IMG/VR virus record: IMGVR_UViG_3300017941_000009
Coordinates: 1-60,297 of that record
DNA length: 60,297 nucleotides
From: a virus
Direction: 5' to 3' (one strand)
Position 1 is the stretch's first letter. Every line of letters begins with the position of its first letter. This document shows positions 7,243 to 13,861 of this stretch, one piece after another. A model generated the notes under the pieces. It was given only the letters and a program-made list of their open reading frames with translations, was not told the origin of the DNA and did no database searches. The position numbers and the translations under genes were made by a program.

Positions 7243-7541
7243 CAGATCCCCCGCTGTGCGGCGAAGCGCCGCGTGGCAGCCCGTCCCGCTCGCTCGATCT
7301 TGGCGATGAGCTGGGCTTCGGTGCCCTCGAAGAGGGTGATGAGTGCCCCGCTCCCGTTGTAGGGGCGGGCGATAACCGAGACGGTGCGCCGCTCGTCCTT
7401 CTCGCCGGCGCGCTGCAGGTGCATCTCCACCTCGACCTGCACGCGCCAGGTGTTGGCGCGCACCGTGATGCCGCTCGCCTTCGAGCCCAGGCGCGAGGCT
7501 GGACCCCGGCAGCCGTAGATCTCGCCGCGGAACTCAGCCAC
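7242..7541 (-). CDS. Hypothetical protein, 99 aa
   Basis: A beta-strand-rich first half (TWRVQVEVEMHLQRAGEKDE, RRTVSVIARPY) is followed by a basic helix (LIAKIERAGRAATRRFAAQRG). The start is taken as GTG 7541, which sits just inside the end of the upstream gene. Function unknown. Confidence 0.6.
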   Translation of the reverse strand: MAEFRGEIYGCRGPASRLGSKASGITVRANTWRVQVEVEMHLQRAGEKDERRTVSVIARPYNGSGALITLFEGTEAQLIAKIERAGRAATRRFAAQRGI

Positions 7542-8196
7542 GGGCCACCTCCTGCTTCGTCCAGAGCGTGGCATCCGCTGCGAACTGCCAGAGGATGCGC
7601 GTCACCACGAACTGCTGGTCCGGGTGGTCCCAGACGTAGTCCCGGAAGCGGTGGAAGAGCTCGTCGCCCGTCTCGCCGCTGTAGTCGCGGCTGGCGCTGA
7701 AGGTGTCGAAGTCACCCTCGCCGTCCTTGCCCTCGACCTTCGTGTAGCCCGCCTCCTCCAGTGCCTTCTCGACCACCCGCTCATCGAGCGCGTGGCGGAA
7801 CTGGTCCCAGGTCAGCCGCCCCTGCACCGGCCAGCCGGGGATGACGTCGTTTTTCCGGCCCTTCGCCAGGGCCTTTGGCAGCGCCGCGGCGTAGCAGGCG
7901 TTGCAGAGGACGCCGTCGTCGAGGGACTGGTACTGCATCACGCCCCAGGTCAGCGGCTCGCTGAAGACGTACTTCCCGCAGCCGTCGCAGAGCCGGTACT
8001 GCTCGTCGAGGCTCTCGTTGGTGAGGAGCTCCCCGTCGATGAAGTTGAGCGTCTCGCCCTTCGTGATGAGGGCCTCGACCTCGGCTTGGCCCTCCGCGTT
8101 GAAGTGCTCCCTGGCCCAGGCGCGCGCCTCTTCGGGCGTGGCGCAGGTCGCCTGGTACGTGACGTTCAGCCCAGCCAGGGCCTGTGGTGCGAACAT
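7534..8196 (-). CDS. Hypothetical zinc-binding protein, 220 aa
   Basis: Two Cys pairs about 30 residues apart (CDGC and CNAC, about residues 70-105) suggest one zinc ribbon in the middle of an otherwise acidic helical protein. The C-terminal part contains several aspartate- and aromatic-rich stretches (FHRFRDYVWDHPDQQFVVTR). ATG at 8196 has a ribosome site AAGGAG nine bases before it. No family recognised. Confidence 0.65.
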   Translation of the reverse strand: MFAPQALAGLNVTYQATCATPEEARAWAREHFNAEGQAEVEALITKGETLNFIDGELLTNESLDEQYRLCDGCGKYVFSEPLTWGVMQYQSLDDGVLCNACYAAALPKALAKGRKNDVIPGWPVQGRLTWDQFRHALDERVVEKALEEAGYTKVEGKDGEGDFDTFSASRDYSGETGDELFHRFRDYVWDHPDQQFVVTRILWQFAADATLWTKQEVARG

Positions 8197-8198
8197 CG

Positions 8199-8387
8199 TT
8201 AGTGCTCCTTCACGTCGGAGGTGAGCATCCGCTCGACCCACTTCATCGCGGACGCGCGCAGCTTGTAGCTCATCGAGGTGCGGCTGTCGTCCAGCACGCC
8301 GAACCAGCCGAAGCGCCCGCGGATAACGGCGGCCCCGCGGTCGTCCTTCCAGATACGGGGCTGGATCTTGCGCCAGGGGGAAGTCAT
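8199..8387 (-). CDS. Hypothetical basic protein, 62 aa
   Basis: Short basic protein with an aromatic beta core (IWKDDRGAAVIRGRFGWFGV) and a basic helix. ATG at 8387 overlaps the upstream stop. No family recognised. Confidence 0.55.
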   Translation of the reverse strand: MTSPWRKIQPRIWKDDRGAAVIRGRFGWFGVLDDSRTSMSYKLRASAMKWVERMLTSDVKEH

Positions 8388-8638
8388 AGCCGCCGTGTCT
8401 CGTGGGCGATCATCCGGTCCAGCGCGAGCAGTGCCGCGGCCGGCGCATCGGGGAGGTTGGCGAGGACGGCAGCCAGCCGCATCCCCCGCTTGGGCTGGTG
8501 CTTCGGGCAGCGCCACTCGGTGCGCCGCGGCTGCCGCTTGTACGGCGGGATGACCCACCGCTCAACGGGGGTCTTCCCGCAGCGGACGGTCTTCCCGTGC
8601 TTCGAGCCCACGGGGCACTCGCAGCGGGCGGGGTTCAC
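8384..8638 (-). CDS. Hypothetical Cys/His-rich protein, 84 aa
   Basis: CECP, H, RCG and RCPKH in the first 50 residues give four or five possible zinc ligands in a basic context, followed by an Ala-rich helix. GTG at 8638 has the ribosome site AAGGGAGG five bases ahead and overlaps the upstream stop. Possibly a small nucleic-acid binder. Confidence 0.6.
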   Translation of the reverse strand: MNPARCECPVGSKHGKTVRCGKTPVERWVIPPYKRQPRRTEWRCPKHQPKRGMRLAAVLANLPDAPAAALLALDRMIAHETRRL

Positions 8639-8880
8639 GACTGCCTCCCTTCGGTGGTGAGGAGTCCACGGGTGACCCGGCGCCGCCTGGTCGGCAGCTT
8701 CCGCATCAGGAGCGCGCGAGTGTAGAGGGCGCCCCACGGGATCGAGACGTCGGCCGGCCCGCCGCGGCGGCAGCGCAGCGGGCGGAGGATGAGGATGTCG
8801 GACCGCACCTCGGCCACGTAGTCCTGGCCCCGGGTGTCGGTGACAATCCGGCGGACGATGCTCTTCGCGGCGCGGGTCAC
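8635..8880 (-). CDS. Hypothetical basic protein, 81 aa
   Basis: Strongly basic (KSIVRRIVTDTRG; LRCRRGG; RRRRVTRG) with a short beta pattern. GTG at 8880 overlaps the upstream TGA. No family recognised. Confidence 0.55.
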   Translation of the reverse strand: MTRAAKSIVRRIVTDTRGQDYVAEVRSDILILRPLRCRRGGPADVSIPWGALYTRALLMRKLPTRRRRVTRGLLTTEGRQS

Positions 8881-9074
8881 TGGCCCCTCGCATGATAGCA
8901 GTTCGAGAGGTGCGCGATCGGCGCGTTGGGGCAGTCGCAGTTGGGCCCCTCGACGTCGCCGTCGGCGTAGTGGGTGTTGCCGTGCGCGTCGACACGGACG
9001 ATCTCGCGATCGCCAGGCATCTGCTGGACCCAGGTCTGGCGCGCGTAGTCGAAGTACCAGGATCCGCCAACCAT
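8877..9074 (-). CDS. Hypothetical small protein, 65 aa
   Basis: The first half is aromatic (WYFDYARQTWVQQMPGDREI) and the end carries Cys/His residues (CDCPNAPIAHLSNCYH) that may bind zinc. ATG at 9074 overlaps the upstream stop. No family recognised. Confidence 0.55.
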   Translation of the reverse strand: MVGGSWYFDYARQTWVQQMPGDREIVRVDAHGNTHYADGDVEGPNCDCPNAPIAHLSNCYHARGQ

Positions 9075-9262
9075 CAAAACGCCCCCTTCCGCGTGGCGCG
9101 CTGCGCGAGCTCGCGCCGGATTTCGTTGATGACTTCCTGCCGGAAGAAGTTGTCGCCGACATTCGGGTCGGCCTCGAGATCCTCGAGATAGACGAGCCGC
9201 ACCACGAGGGCCGGGGTCCGCCATTCGGTGAAGCGGTCGGTCTCGCCCGTGCGCGTGCTCAT
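9074..9262 (-). CDS. Hypothetical small protein, 62 aa
   Basis: A beta strand (LVVRLVYLEDLE) and a C-terminal charged helix (QEVINEIRRELAQRATRKG). ATG at 9262 overlaps the upstream stop. No family recognised. Confidence 0.55.
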   Translation of the reverse strand: MSTRTGETDRFTEWRTPALVVRLVYLEDLEADPNVGDNFFRQEVINEIRRELAQRATRKGAF

Positions 9263-9693
9263 CAGAACGCCCCTTCCCGGCACGCGCAGGCATCGCGGTG
9301 CGCCACGGGGTTCATGCGGGAGCCGATGTTCTGGTCCCCGGTGGGCTCGAAGGTCCGCTCGAAGCCCTCGGACCCATCGTAGCGGGCCACGCGGCTGATG
9401 ATCACCGCGTCGGGCGTGATCGCGAGCAGCGCCCGGAAGAAGTCCCGGTGCCCGTGCCAGCACACCGCAGCGATCCGCTGGTGGTTGCCGTGCACCGCGC
9501 ACCGGCGCTGGGTGCAGCCCTCGGCGGGCCGCAGGGTGAGGCCGTGGGCGACCCCGCGGCGATTCTGCGTGCTCGGGTCGTACGGGATGCCGCCGCAGCC
9601 GCGGGTGTAGGGTCGGAAGCCGAAGCGCACGCGGACCTTCGTCACGAGTGCGGCTGCCTCGACGGCCTCTTCAGTGGTGTTCCGGATGATCAT
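9262..9693 (-). CDS. Hypothetical protein, 143 aa
   Basis: ATG at 9693 has a clear purine-rich ribosome site (GGAGGGGG). Cysteine and histidine residues cluster at GCTQRRCAVHG and CWHGHRD (about residues 59-85), followed by FFRALLAITPDAVIISR. One zinc site is plausible. The start is separate from the upstream gene by 24 bases, the widest junction in this operon. Confidence 0.6.
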   Translation of the reverse strand: MIIRNTTEEAVEAAALVTKVRVRFGFRPYTRGCGGIPYDPSTQNRRGVAHGLTLRPAEGCTQRRCAVHGNHQRIAAVCWHGHRDFFRALLAITPDAVIISRVARYDGSEGFERTFEPTGDQNIGSRMNPVAHRDACACREGAF

Positions 9694-9717
9694 TCCCCCT
9701 CCAGGGTGATCGGTGAA

Positions 9718-10605
9718 CTACGACTTCAGGCTGAGTGCCATCGGGCGCTTGCCGAACGCGAACTTCGGATCGTCCTTCGACGGGATGACCGTGACACGCA
9801 GGGAGACGCGCTCGCCCCGCAGCGGCTTCTCGCCGAGGAGGGCGTCTGGGCAGGTGACCCAGAGCTTCCAGCCGGCGTCCGTCTGCACCAACATCTTGAT
9901 GGGCCCGCAGTGACCGCGGACGTAGCCGTCCATCGCCTTCGTGGAGAGCACCAGGCCGGTGACGTCTACGCGGCCCGTTGGCGCGGGCGCGGCGGCCTCG
10001 TGCTCAGCCTCGCGCTGCGCCGCCCGCTCGGCCCGGGTGTCGATCTTCGTGAGCAGGGTCCCCAGGTACGCCATCTGCCGGTCGCTGATGTCGCCGTAGG
10101 TGACGAGCCTGCCGACGATGTCGCGCACAGTGCGCTCTTCGTACTCCTCCGCCTGGTCCTGCTCCGGCAGCGGGGCGGTGTAGAGATCCCAGCAGCGGGA
10201 GAGGCCGGCATCGGCGAGCAGTGCCTGGGCCTTCGCCTTGCCGGCGAGGTGGGCGCGGGCGTCGGTGACGAAGCGGCGCAGGCGTTGCACCTCCTCGGCA
10301 TCGTAGGCGAGGCTGTCCACCTGCTCGGCGCAGTCCTGGCCCATCCGCACGTACGTGTTCGTGGGACGGTGGTAGAAGAGAATCGTGTAGGTCGCCTGGA
10401 CGTTGCCGCAGACCATACAGTTGCCACCGTGCTCGTGCCGGCTGTAGGTGCCGCCGGTCCGCGCCATATGCTCCTGGATCTTCTCGCGGAACGCCTTCAG
10501 CATCAGCGCATCGCCCAGCCCCTCGATGCGGAGGCACTCCGGCGCGACGTACTCGTAGTCGCTCGGGACGATCGCGCTGGGGCGGTGTGGGTCGGTGCGA
10601 GTCAT
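9718..10605 (-). CDS. Hypothetical protein with zinc knuckle, 295 aa
   Basis: Largest gene of the minus operon. A CMVCG motif and a later Cys in MGQDCAEQV (about residues 64-95) suggest a treble-clef or zinc-knuckle fold, followed by a helical part (100-205), an Ala/Pro linker and a beta-rich C-terminus ending KRPMALSLKS. It resembles phage and plasmid proteins of unknown role that pair a CxxCG motif with a later GxxC. ATG at 10605 overlaps the upstream stop. Confidence 0.65.
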   Translation of the reverse strand: MTRTDPHRPSAIVPSDYEYVAPECLRIEGLGDALMLKAFREKIQEHMARTGGTYSRHEHGGNCMVCGNVQATYTILFYHRPTNTYVRMGQDCAEQVDSLAYDAEEVQRLRRFVTDARAHLAGKAKAQALLADAGLSRCWDLYTAPLPEQDQAEEYEERTVRDIVGRLVTYGDISDRQMAYLGTLLTKIDTRAERAAQREAEHEAAAPAPTGRVDVTGLVLSTKAMDGYVRGHCGPIKMLVQTDAGWKLWVTCPDALLGEKPLRGERVSLRVTVIPSKDDPKFAFGKRPMALSLKS

Positions 10606-11012
10606 CAGACCTTCTGGTTCGGTTCGCCGATGGAGGTGCTGATCTGCCGCGGCCGGTCCTGCTTGCCGGCGTATTTCCTCGCGTACCGCTTGCCCTGGTC
10701 GAGGAGGCTCTTCCGCGCCGCCTTGAGTGCCCCATCGACCGACTCGAAGAACCGCGCCGAATGGATCGCGGCGAAGTGCTGGCCGTCCCGACGCGCGTGA
10801 ATGCGGAGTTCGAAGCGCTTGCCATCGAACGGCACTCCGGACTCCCTCGCCCAGCGACTGGTCTCCTCCGGGCGGAACTCCCAGATGACCGCGTAGCCCG
10901 TCACCTTCCGGCCCTTCTCATCCACCAGGTGGTGGTCGGCCTCGAGCTGCCACCACCGGCGCTCGTGCGCGCCGATTCCCGACCGGGCCTTCTCGTCGAT
11001 CGTGGTCTGCAT
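10605..11012 (-). CDS. Hypothetical protein, first gene of the minus operon, 135 aa
   Basis: ATG at 11012 is preceded by GGAGG at a proper distance, and the promoter at 11052-11080 lies about 40-70 bases upstream. The product is basic with several Trp residues (RRWWQLEADHHLVDEKG; YAVIWEFRPEE) and a C-terminal basic helix (ALKAARKSLLDQGKRYARK). As the first and probably most highly made product of the operon it is a candidate host-takeover protein, but nothing in it identifies an activity. Confidence 0.6.
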   Translation of the reverse strand: MQTTIDEKARSGIGAHERRWWQLEADHHLVDEKGRKVTGYAVIWEFRPEETSRWARESGVPFDGKRFELRIHARRDGQHFAAIHSARFFESVDGALKAARKSLLDQGKRYARKYAGKQDRPRQISTSIGEPNQKV

Positions 11013-11048
11013 CGGATCCTCCGCGTAAGGTTGGTGCCACCACACGCA

Positions 11049-11061
11049 CACATATTACCGG
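11049..11061 (+). repeat. 13-bp direct repeat in control region, copy 1
   Basis: CACATATTACCGG overlaps the -10 box of the minus-strand promoter. It matches 11124-11136 at 11 of 13 bases. Both copies overlap a -10 region, so they may be operator sites. Confidence 0.5.
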
Positions 11062-11080
11062 AACGACTTAGGAATGTCAA
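11052..11080 (-). promoter_or_regulatory. Near-consensus sigma70 promoter for the minus operon
   Basis: On the minus strand: TTGACA (11080-11075), a 17-base spacer, and TAATAT (11057-11052). The -35 is perfect, the -10 differs from consensus at two positions, and the spacing is optimal. The transcript should start near 11045, about 33 bases before the ATG at 11012. This is the best promoter in the window. Confidence 0.85.
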
Positions 11081-11107
11081 GCCCCCCTGCCAAGGTCAGG
11101 CTTGACA
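11075..11107. promoter_or_regulatory. Palindrome joining two divergent -35 boxes (likely operator)
   Basis: Nine-base perfect arms, TGTCAAGCC and GGCTTGACA, are separated by 15 bases. Each arm contains the -35 hexamer of one divergent promoter. A dimeric regulator bound here would cover both -35 boxes. The HTH protein encoded at 11138-11350 or the one at 5684-5887 are natural candidates. Confidence 0.65.
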
Positions 11108-11131
11108 ACAACATACGCGCACCCACATATT
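11102..11131 (+). promoter_or_regulatory. Plus-strand promoter for the HTH gene
   Basis: TTGACA at 11102-11107, 18-base spacer, CATATT at 11126-11131 (4 of 6 to the -10 consensus). The ATG of the next gene at 11138 is only six bases after the -10, so the message would have little or no leader. Confidence 0.6.
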
Positions 11132-11136
11132 GACGG
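11124..11136 (+). repeat. 13-bp direct repeat in control region, copy 2
   Basis: CACATATTGACGG overlaps the plus-strand -10 and ends just before the start codon of the HTH gene. See copy 1 at 11049-11061. Confidence 0.5.
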
Positions 11137-11137
11137 T

Positions 11138-11350
11138 ATGGACGAGCACCCTGCTGGCCGAGACAGCCTCGAGATCCTCGAGAAGCCGAAGTTTGTGTCG
11201 CTGATGGAGGCCGCCTTCTTCCTCGGCGTGCCGTACGACACCGCGCGCCGGCTGCTCCTGACGCACAAGCTCGAGGGCTGCCGGCTGGGCAAGCACTGGC
11301 TGGTGGATCGTGCCAGCCTCACCCGGTACCAGGAGACGATGAAGCCGTGA
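11138..11350 (+). CDS. Excisionase/MerR-type HTH regulator, 70 aa
   Basis: The core (VSLMEAAFFLGVPYDTARRL, then GCRLGKHWLVDRASLTRY) is the winged HTH of the excisionase family (HTH_17): helix-turn-helix, then the K.W.V.....RY wing. It binds DNA and probably controls the divergent promoters beside it. ATG at 11138 is used because an upstream in-frame TTG lies inside the promoter. No integrase is present in the window, so excision as such is unlikely. Confidence 0.75.
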   Translation: MDEHPAGRDSLEILEKPKFVSLMEAAFFLGVPYDTARRLLLTHKLEGCRLGKHWLVDRASLTRYQETMKP

Positions 11351-11601
11351 CCGACGAGACGGAAGGACCGCAGCCGCCGACTGGCACCAGCACGCTGATA
11401 CTCGGCCGGAAGATGACGCGCCGGGATGTGGAGCGCGCGAAGCTCGAGCGCGACCTGTCGGAGTTCCTCCAGCAGGCGCTGCGGGACGCCGTCGTGCGGG
11501 CCCAGCCGATCCCGCCCTGGCCCACCGGCATCGAGGTCCCGAACTGGTTCGAGGAGCAGCTCGCCCGCGGCGTGTCGGTGCGCGTGACGATCGGGCTGTA
11601 G
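11347..11601 (+). CDS. Hypothetical protein, 84 aa
   Basis: GTG start overlaps the stop of the HTH gene. A flexible N-terminus is followed by a long charged helix (MTRRDVERAKLERDLSEFLQ) and a proline-rich end. Possible partner of the regulator before it; no family recognised. Confidence 0.6.
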   Translation: MTDETEGPQPPTGTSTLILGRKMTRRDVERAKLERDLSEFLQQALRDAVVRAQPIPPWPTGIEVPNWFEEQLARGVSVRVTIGL

Positions 11602-11943
11602 GTGGCGCCGATCCCACAGAAGGACCTGATCACGAAGCTGGCCGGCTACCTGGCCGTACGGGAGGCGGTGGGCGAGACCGGGAGGCTACTCACGCCGAAA
11701 CAGCTCCCGCGATCGGTGGGGGCGTGGGAGGATCGGCTGCGGTGTGCGCTGCAGGCAACCGACCTCACGCTGGTTCCACCGCCAGGCCGTGGCAGTGGAC
11801 AGCAGGTCCGGCAGGCAGAGCGCGACCAGGTGGAACTGAGCCGCCGGTGGGAAGTGGTGCGGGCCGCGATGGATCAGCCGCACCCCACGCCGGCGCTGAA
11901 GGCGGCGCTCGAGCCGTACATCGCGACGGTCCTGTCCGCGTGA
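11602..11943 (+). CDS. Hypothetical protein, 113 aa
   Basis: GTG start directly follows the preceding stop. Mostly helical and basic with a Gly/Pro loop in the middle (LVPPPGRGSGQQV). No family recognised. Confidence 0.55.
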   Translation: MAPIPQKDLITKLAGYLAVREAVGETGRLLTPKQLPRSVGAWEDRLRCALQATDLTLVPPPGRGSGQQVRQAERDQVELSRRWEVVRAAMDQPHPTPALKAALEPYIATVLSA

Positions 11944-11953
11944 CGACCGGCTC

Positions 11954-11982
11954 TTGCAACCTGGGACAAGGAGTCCCATATT
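11954..11982 (+). promoter_or_regulatory. Candidate promoter with internal inverted repeat
   Basis: TTGCAA (11954-11959), 17-base spacer, CATATT (11977-11982, the same -10 as at 11126). The spacer holds a perfect inverted repeat (TGGGAC-AAGGA-GTCCCA, 11962-11978) that could be an operator. It would serve the zinc-ribbon gene and those after it. Confidence 0.5.
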
Positions 11983-12000
11983 CGCCCTCGTGGACAGACG

Positions 12001-12177
12001 ATGGTTCTTCTCCTCCGGTGCCCGCGCTGCGGTTGGACGCCCGACCGCGATGCGCCCGAACCGCTGTGCCTGATCTGTGGGCACAGCCTCGTGGTGAAGC
12101 CGCAGGCGTCGGCGAAGCCGAAGACGGAGCAGGCGTACCCGTTCGTCGGCCACGTGAGGGTTCTGAAGACCGCGTAG
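12001..12177 (+). CDS. Zinc-ribbon protein, 58 aa
   Basis: CPRCGW at residues 7-12 and CLICG at 23-27 form a rubredoxin-like zinc ribbon; the rest is a flexible Lys/Ala tail. Similar small zinc-ribbon proteins are common phage accessory genes, sometimes binding RNA polymerase or DNA. ATG at 12001 is the first start after the candidate promoter. The stop codon overlaps the first base of a hairpin arm. Confidence 0.65.
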   Translation: MVLLLRCPRCGWTPDRDAPEPLCLICGHSLVVKPQASAKPKTEQAYPFVGHVRVLKTA

Positions 12178-12210
12178 GCCCCGTGGCTCAACCCACCGAA
12201 CCACGGGGCC
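12177..12210. terminator. Perfect 10-bp stem-loop after the zinc-ribbon gene
   Basis: GGCCCCGTGG and CCACGGGGCC pair perfectly around a 14-base loop. No T-run follows, so it may not terminate. The left arm contains the possible GTG start (12183) of the next small gene, so the stem could also limit its translation. Confidence 0.5.
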
Positions 12211-12332
12211 GCGCTGCGTCGGGCGTCGTCTTCCAGTGGCAGGACGGCCCGCCATGCCCGATGCAGTTCACGATGATCACGGAGTTCTCGGTGCACCGGA
12301 GCCTCGTGCCGCCGGAGGCGATGGGCCTGTGA
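12183..12332 (+). CDS. Hypothetical small protein, 49 aa
   Basis: The GTG start lies inside the hairpin at 12177-12210; an internal ATG at 12263 is another choice. The stop (TGA 12330-12332) overlaps the GTG of the next gene, which supports a coding role. Sequence is unremarkable apart from DGPPCPMQFTMITEFSVHRS. Confidence 0.4.
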   Translation: MAQPTEPRGRAASGVVFQWQDGPPCPMQFTMITEFSVHRSLVPPEAMGL

Positions 12333-12514
12333 GAACGGCGCTACGCGAGGTACTCGCGGCGTTCGCGGGCGGCGGGATGCTCGCCTTCGGGGCGCTCCTC
12401 GGCCTCGCACTGTCTCTCTGGATGCGTCACGAGACGGCGACTCCAGGGTATGTGCTGGGCATCGCGGTCGTGTGGCTCATCCTGGTTCTCCTCGCACGGA
12501 GGGTGCGCTTGTGA
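12329..12514 (+). CDS. Small two-pass membrane protein, 61 aa
   Basis: Two hydrophobic segments (about residues 9-27, AAFAGGGMLAFGALLGLALS, and 40-56, VLGIAVVWLILVLLA) are separated by a short charged loop (WMRHETATPG) and followed by an Arg-rich end. It has a holin-like profile but lies far from the lysis genes. Coupled by overlaps on both sides. Confidence 0.6.
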   Translation: MRTALREVLAAFAGGGMLAFGALLGLALSLWMRHETATPGYVLGIAVVWLILVLLARRVRL

Positions 12515-12927
12515 AGTGCGAGACCCTGGATGCGATACCGCCCTTCCGGTGCGTCACGGACCCGTCCCTCGAGCCGGGGACCGTGGTTTTCGGACCCGAC
12601 CTCGCGACCCTCAGGGCAGCGAGTCGCGGCGATCTCGAGGCGGCGCGGAGGTGCGGGATGGTCACGGACGCCAGCGGAGCCACGCCCGCGATGCTCCCGC
12701 TCGAGCGTGCGATGCGGAACATCCTCCGTCCGGAAAGCACCCCGGTGTCCATCCGGGAGGTAGGAGATACGCGGTACGCGCCGTGGGGCGTGCGGGCCTT
12801 CATCCTCCGTGACCACCTCGAGAACGAGCTCCGCACGATGGCGGCGCACTACGGACTCGCGCGCTGCGCACTGGAGCCGAAGCATCCACCGGCTGGCGAT
12901 GCCCTGATCGTCGGGGTGACGGTGTGA
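12511..12927 (+). CDS. Hypothetical protein, 138 aa
   Basis: GTG start overlaps the upstream stop. Beta-rich first 30 residues, then mixed helices; several isolated Cys residues without an obvious motif. No family recognised. Confidence 0.55.
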   Translation: MKCETLDAIPPFRCVTDPSLEPGTVVFGPDLATLRAASRGDLEAARRCGMVTDASGATPAMLPLERAMRNILRPESTPVSIREVGDTRYAPWGVRAFILRDHLENELRTMAAHYGLARCALEPKHPPAGDALIVGVTV

Positions 12928-13181
12928 CCACCCCACCGGAGCACGTCCCCTTCGAGGGGGAATGCGGCCGCTGCCACAAGCACGTGCTGGACGGCGAGGT
13001 GTGCTGGTACTGTGGCGGCTGTCTGTGCTACGACTGCTGGCATATCTGGGGACACTGCGGCCATCCGGAGGCCGAGGAGATCAACGAACAGGGGCGCACG
13101 ATGGGACTGAGGGTGGACCGATTCGTAACGCAGGTGCCAGACACGCCCGAGGTACGGGCGGCACTGGGGGTGCAACCGTGA
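12924..13181 (+). CDS. RING-like zinc protein, 85 aa
   Basis: Residues 14-46 hold eight Cys/His ligands in the order CGRCHKH, CWYCGGC, CYDCWHIWGHCGH, which fits a treble-clef or RING-like double zinc site. In phages such domains are rare and have been linked to protein interaction rather than ubiquitin transfer. The C-terminal half (about 40 residues) is unassigned. GTG start overlaps the upstream stop. Confidence 0.6.
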   Translation: MTTPPEHVPFEGECGRCHKHVLDGEVCWYCGGCLCYDCWHIWGHCGHPEAEEINEQGRTMGLRVDRFVTQVPDTPEVRAALGVQP

Positions 13182-13642
13182 TGGAGACCCAGCCCTACGG
13201 GTTCTCGGAGATGGAGCGGATAATCCCCGCCCAGCGGGCGGTGAACCGTGCCTGCCGTGAGGTGCTCGCTGCGCGCCTGGACGTACGGCGGGTGTCCTTC
13301 GCCGCCCGCCTACTGGCGCACCTGCGCTGGTTCGCGGCCTGGCTGACTACCGGGACCTGTGGGGCCTCCGGAGAGGTCAACGGCTCCCTGTTGGTCTGCG
13401 ACCGGGCGCGCTACCACCCCGGCGACCACGCGGAGCGGGTGAGCTTCCAGGTCGGCGGGTCCTGGCGGACGGAGCCAGGGCTGCGGCACGTTCCCGTGGT
13501 GGTCCTCCACCCCCGGCGGTCAGGCGACATCGACCTCGCCCACGCGGCAGACGAGGTGCTTCACTTCGAGTTGTACGAACAGTCTGCCCTCCACGCCCGC
13601 GTCGGCCGCGCCTACCCGCGCCCGACCCCCGGGAGTTCGTAA
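13178..13642 (+). CDS. Hypothetical protein, 154 aa
   Basis: GTG at 13178 overlaps the upstream TGA, with an in-frame ATG directly after it at 13181. The N-terminal half is helical and basic; the C-terminal half looks like beta strands (RVSFQVGGSW, HVPVVVLHPR). No family recognised. Confidence 0.55.
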   Translation: MMETQPYGFSEMERIIPAQRAVNRACREVLAARLDVRRVSFAARLLAHLRWFAAWLTTGTCGASGEVNGSLLVCDRARYHPGDHAERVSFQVGGSWRTEPGLRHVPVVVLHPRRSGDIDLAHAADEVLHFELYEQSALHARVGRAYPRPTPGSS

Positions 13643-13643
13643 G

Positions 13644-13853
13644 GTGAGGCGTATCAGCGCGCCTGGCCCGGGGAGGGACCTGGAGGGGTTCGAGGCGGCG
13701 ATGCGTACCGCTGGCCTTTTCAAGTCCGGGGTGGTCACGGAAGTCACGGTGGAACATGACCGCGGGTGTCCCTGCCCGAAAGGTGCCTCAAGCGAGTCCT
13801 GTACGTGTCGGCGTGTGACGGTAGTCGAGCGACGATCACTGCCTGAGATGTGA
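13644..13853 (+). CDS. Hypothetical small Cys-rich protein, 69 aa
   Basis: HDRGCPCPKGASSESCTCRR gives a possible zinc or metal site with CxC pairs. Located just before the terminase. GTG start one base after the preceding stop. No family recognised. Confidence 0.55.
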   Translation: MRRISAPGPGRDLEGFEAAMRTAGLFKSGVVTEVTVEHDRGCPCPKGASSESCTCRRVTVVERRSLPEM

Positions 13854-13861
13854 GGGGTAGC

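Noticed and set aside
9298-10800. Plus-strand frame of 500 codons across the minus-strand operon
   Set aside because: It crosses three minus-strand genes that are linked by stop/start overlaps and ribosome sites; the translation is Val/Ala/Arg-rich without motifs.
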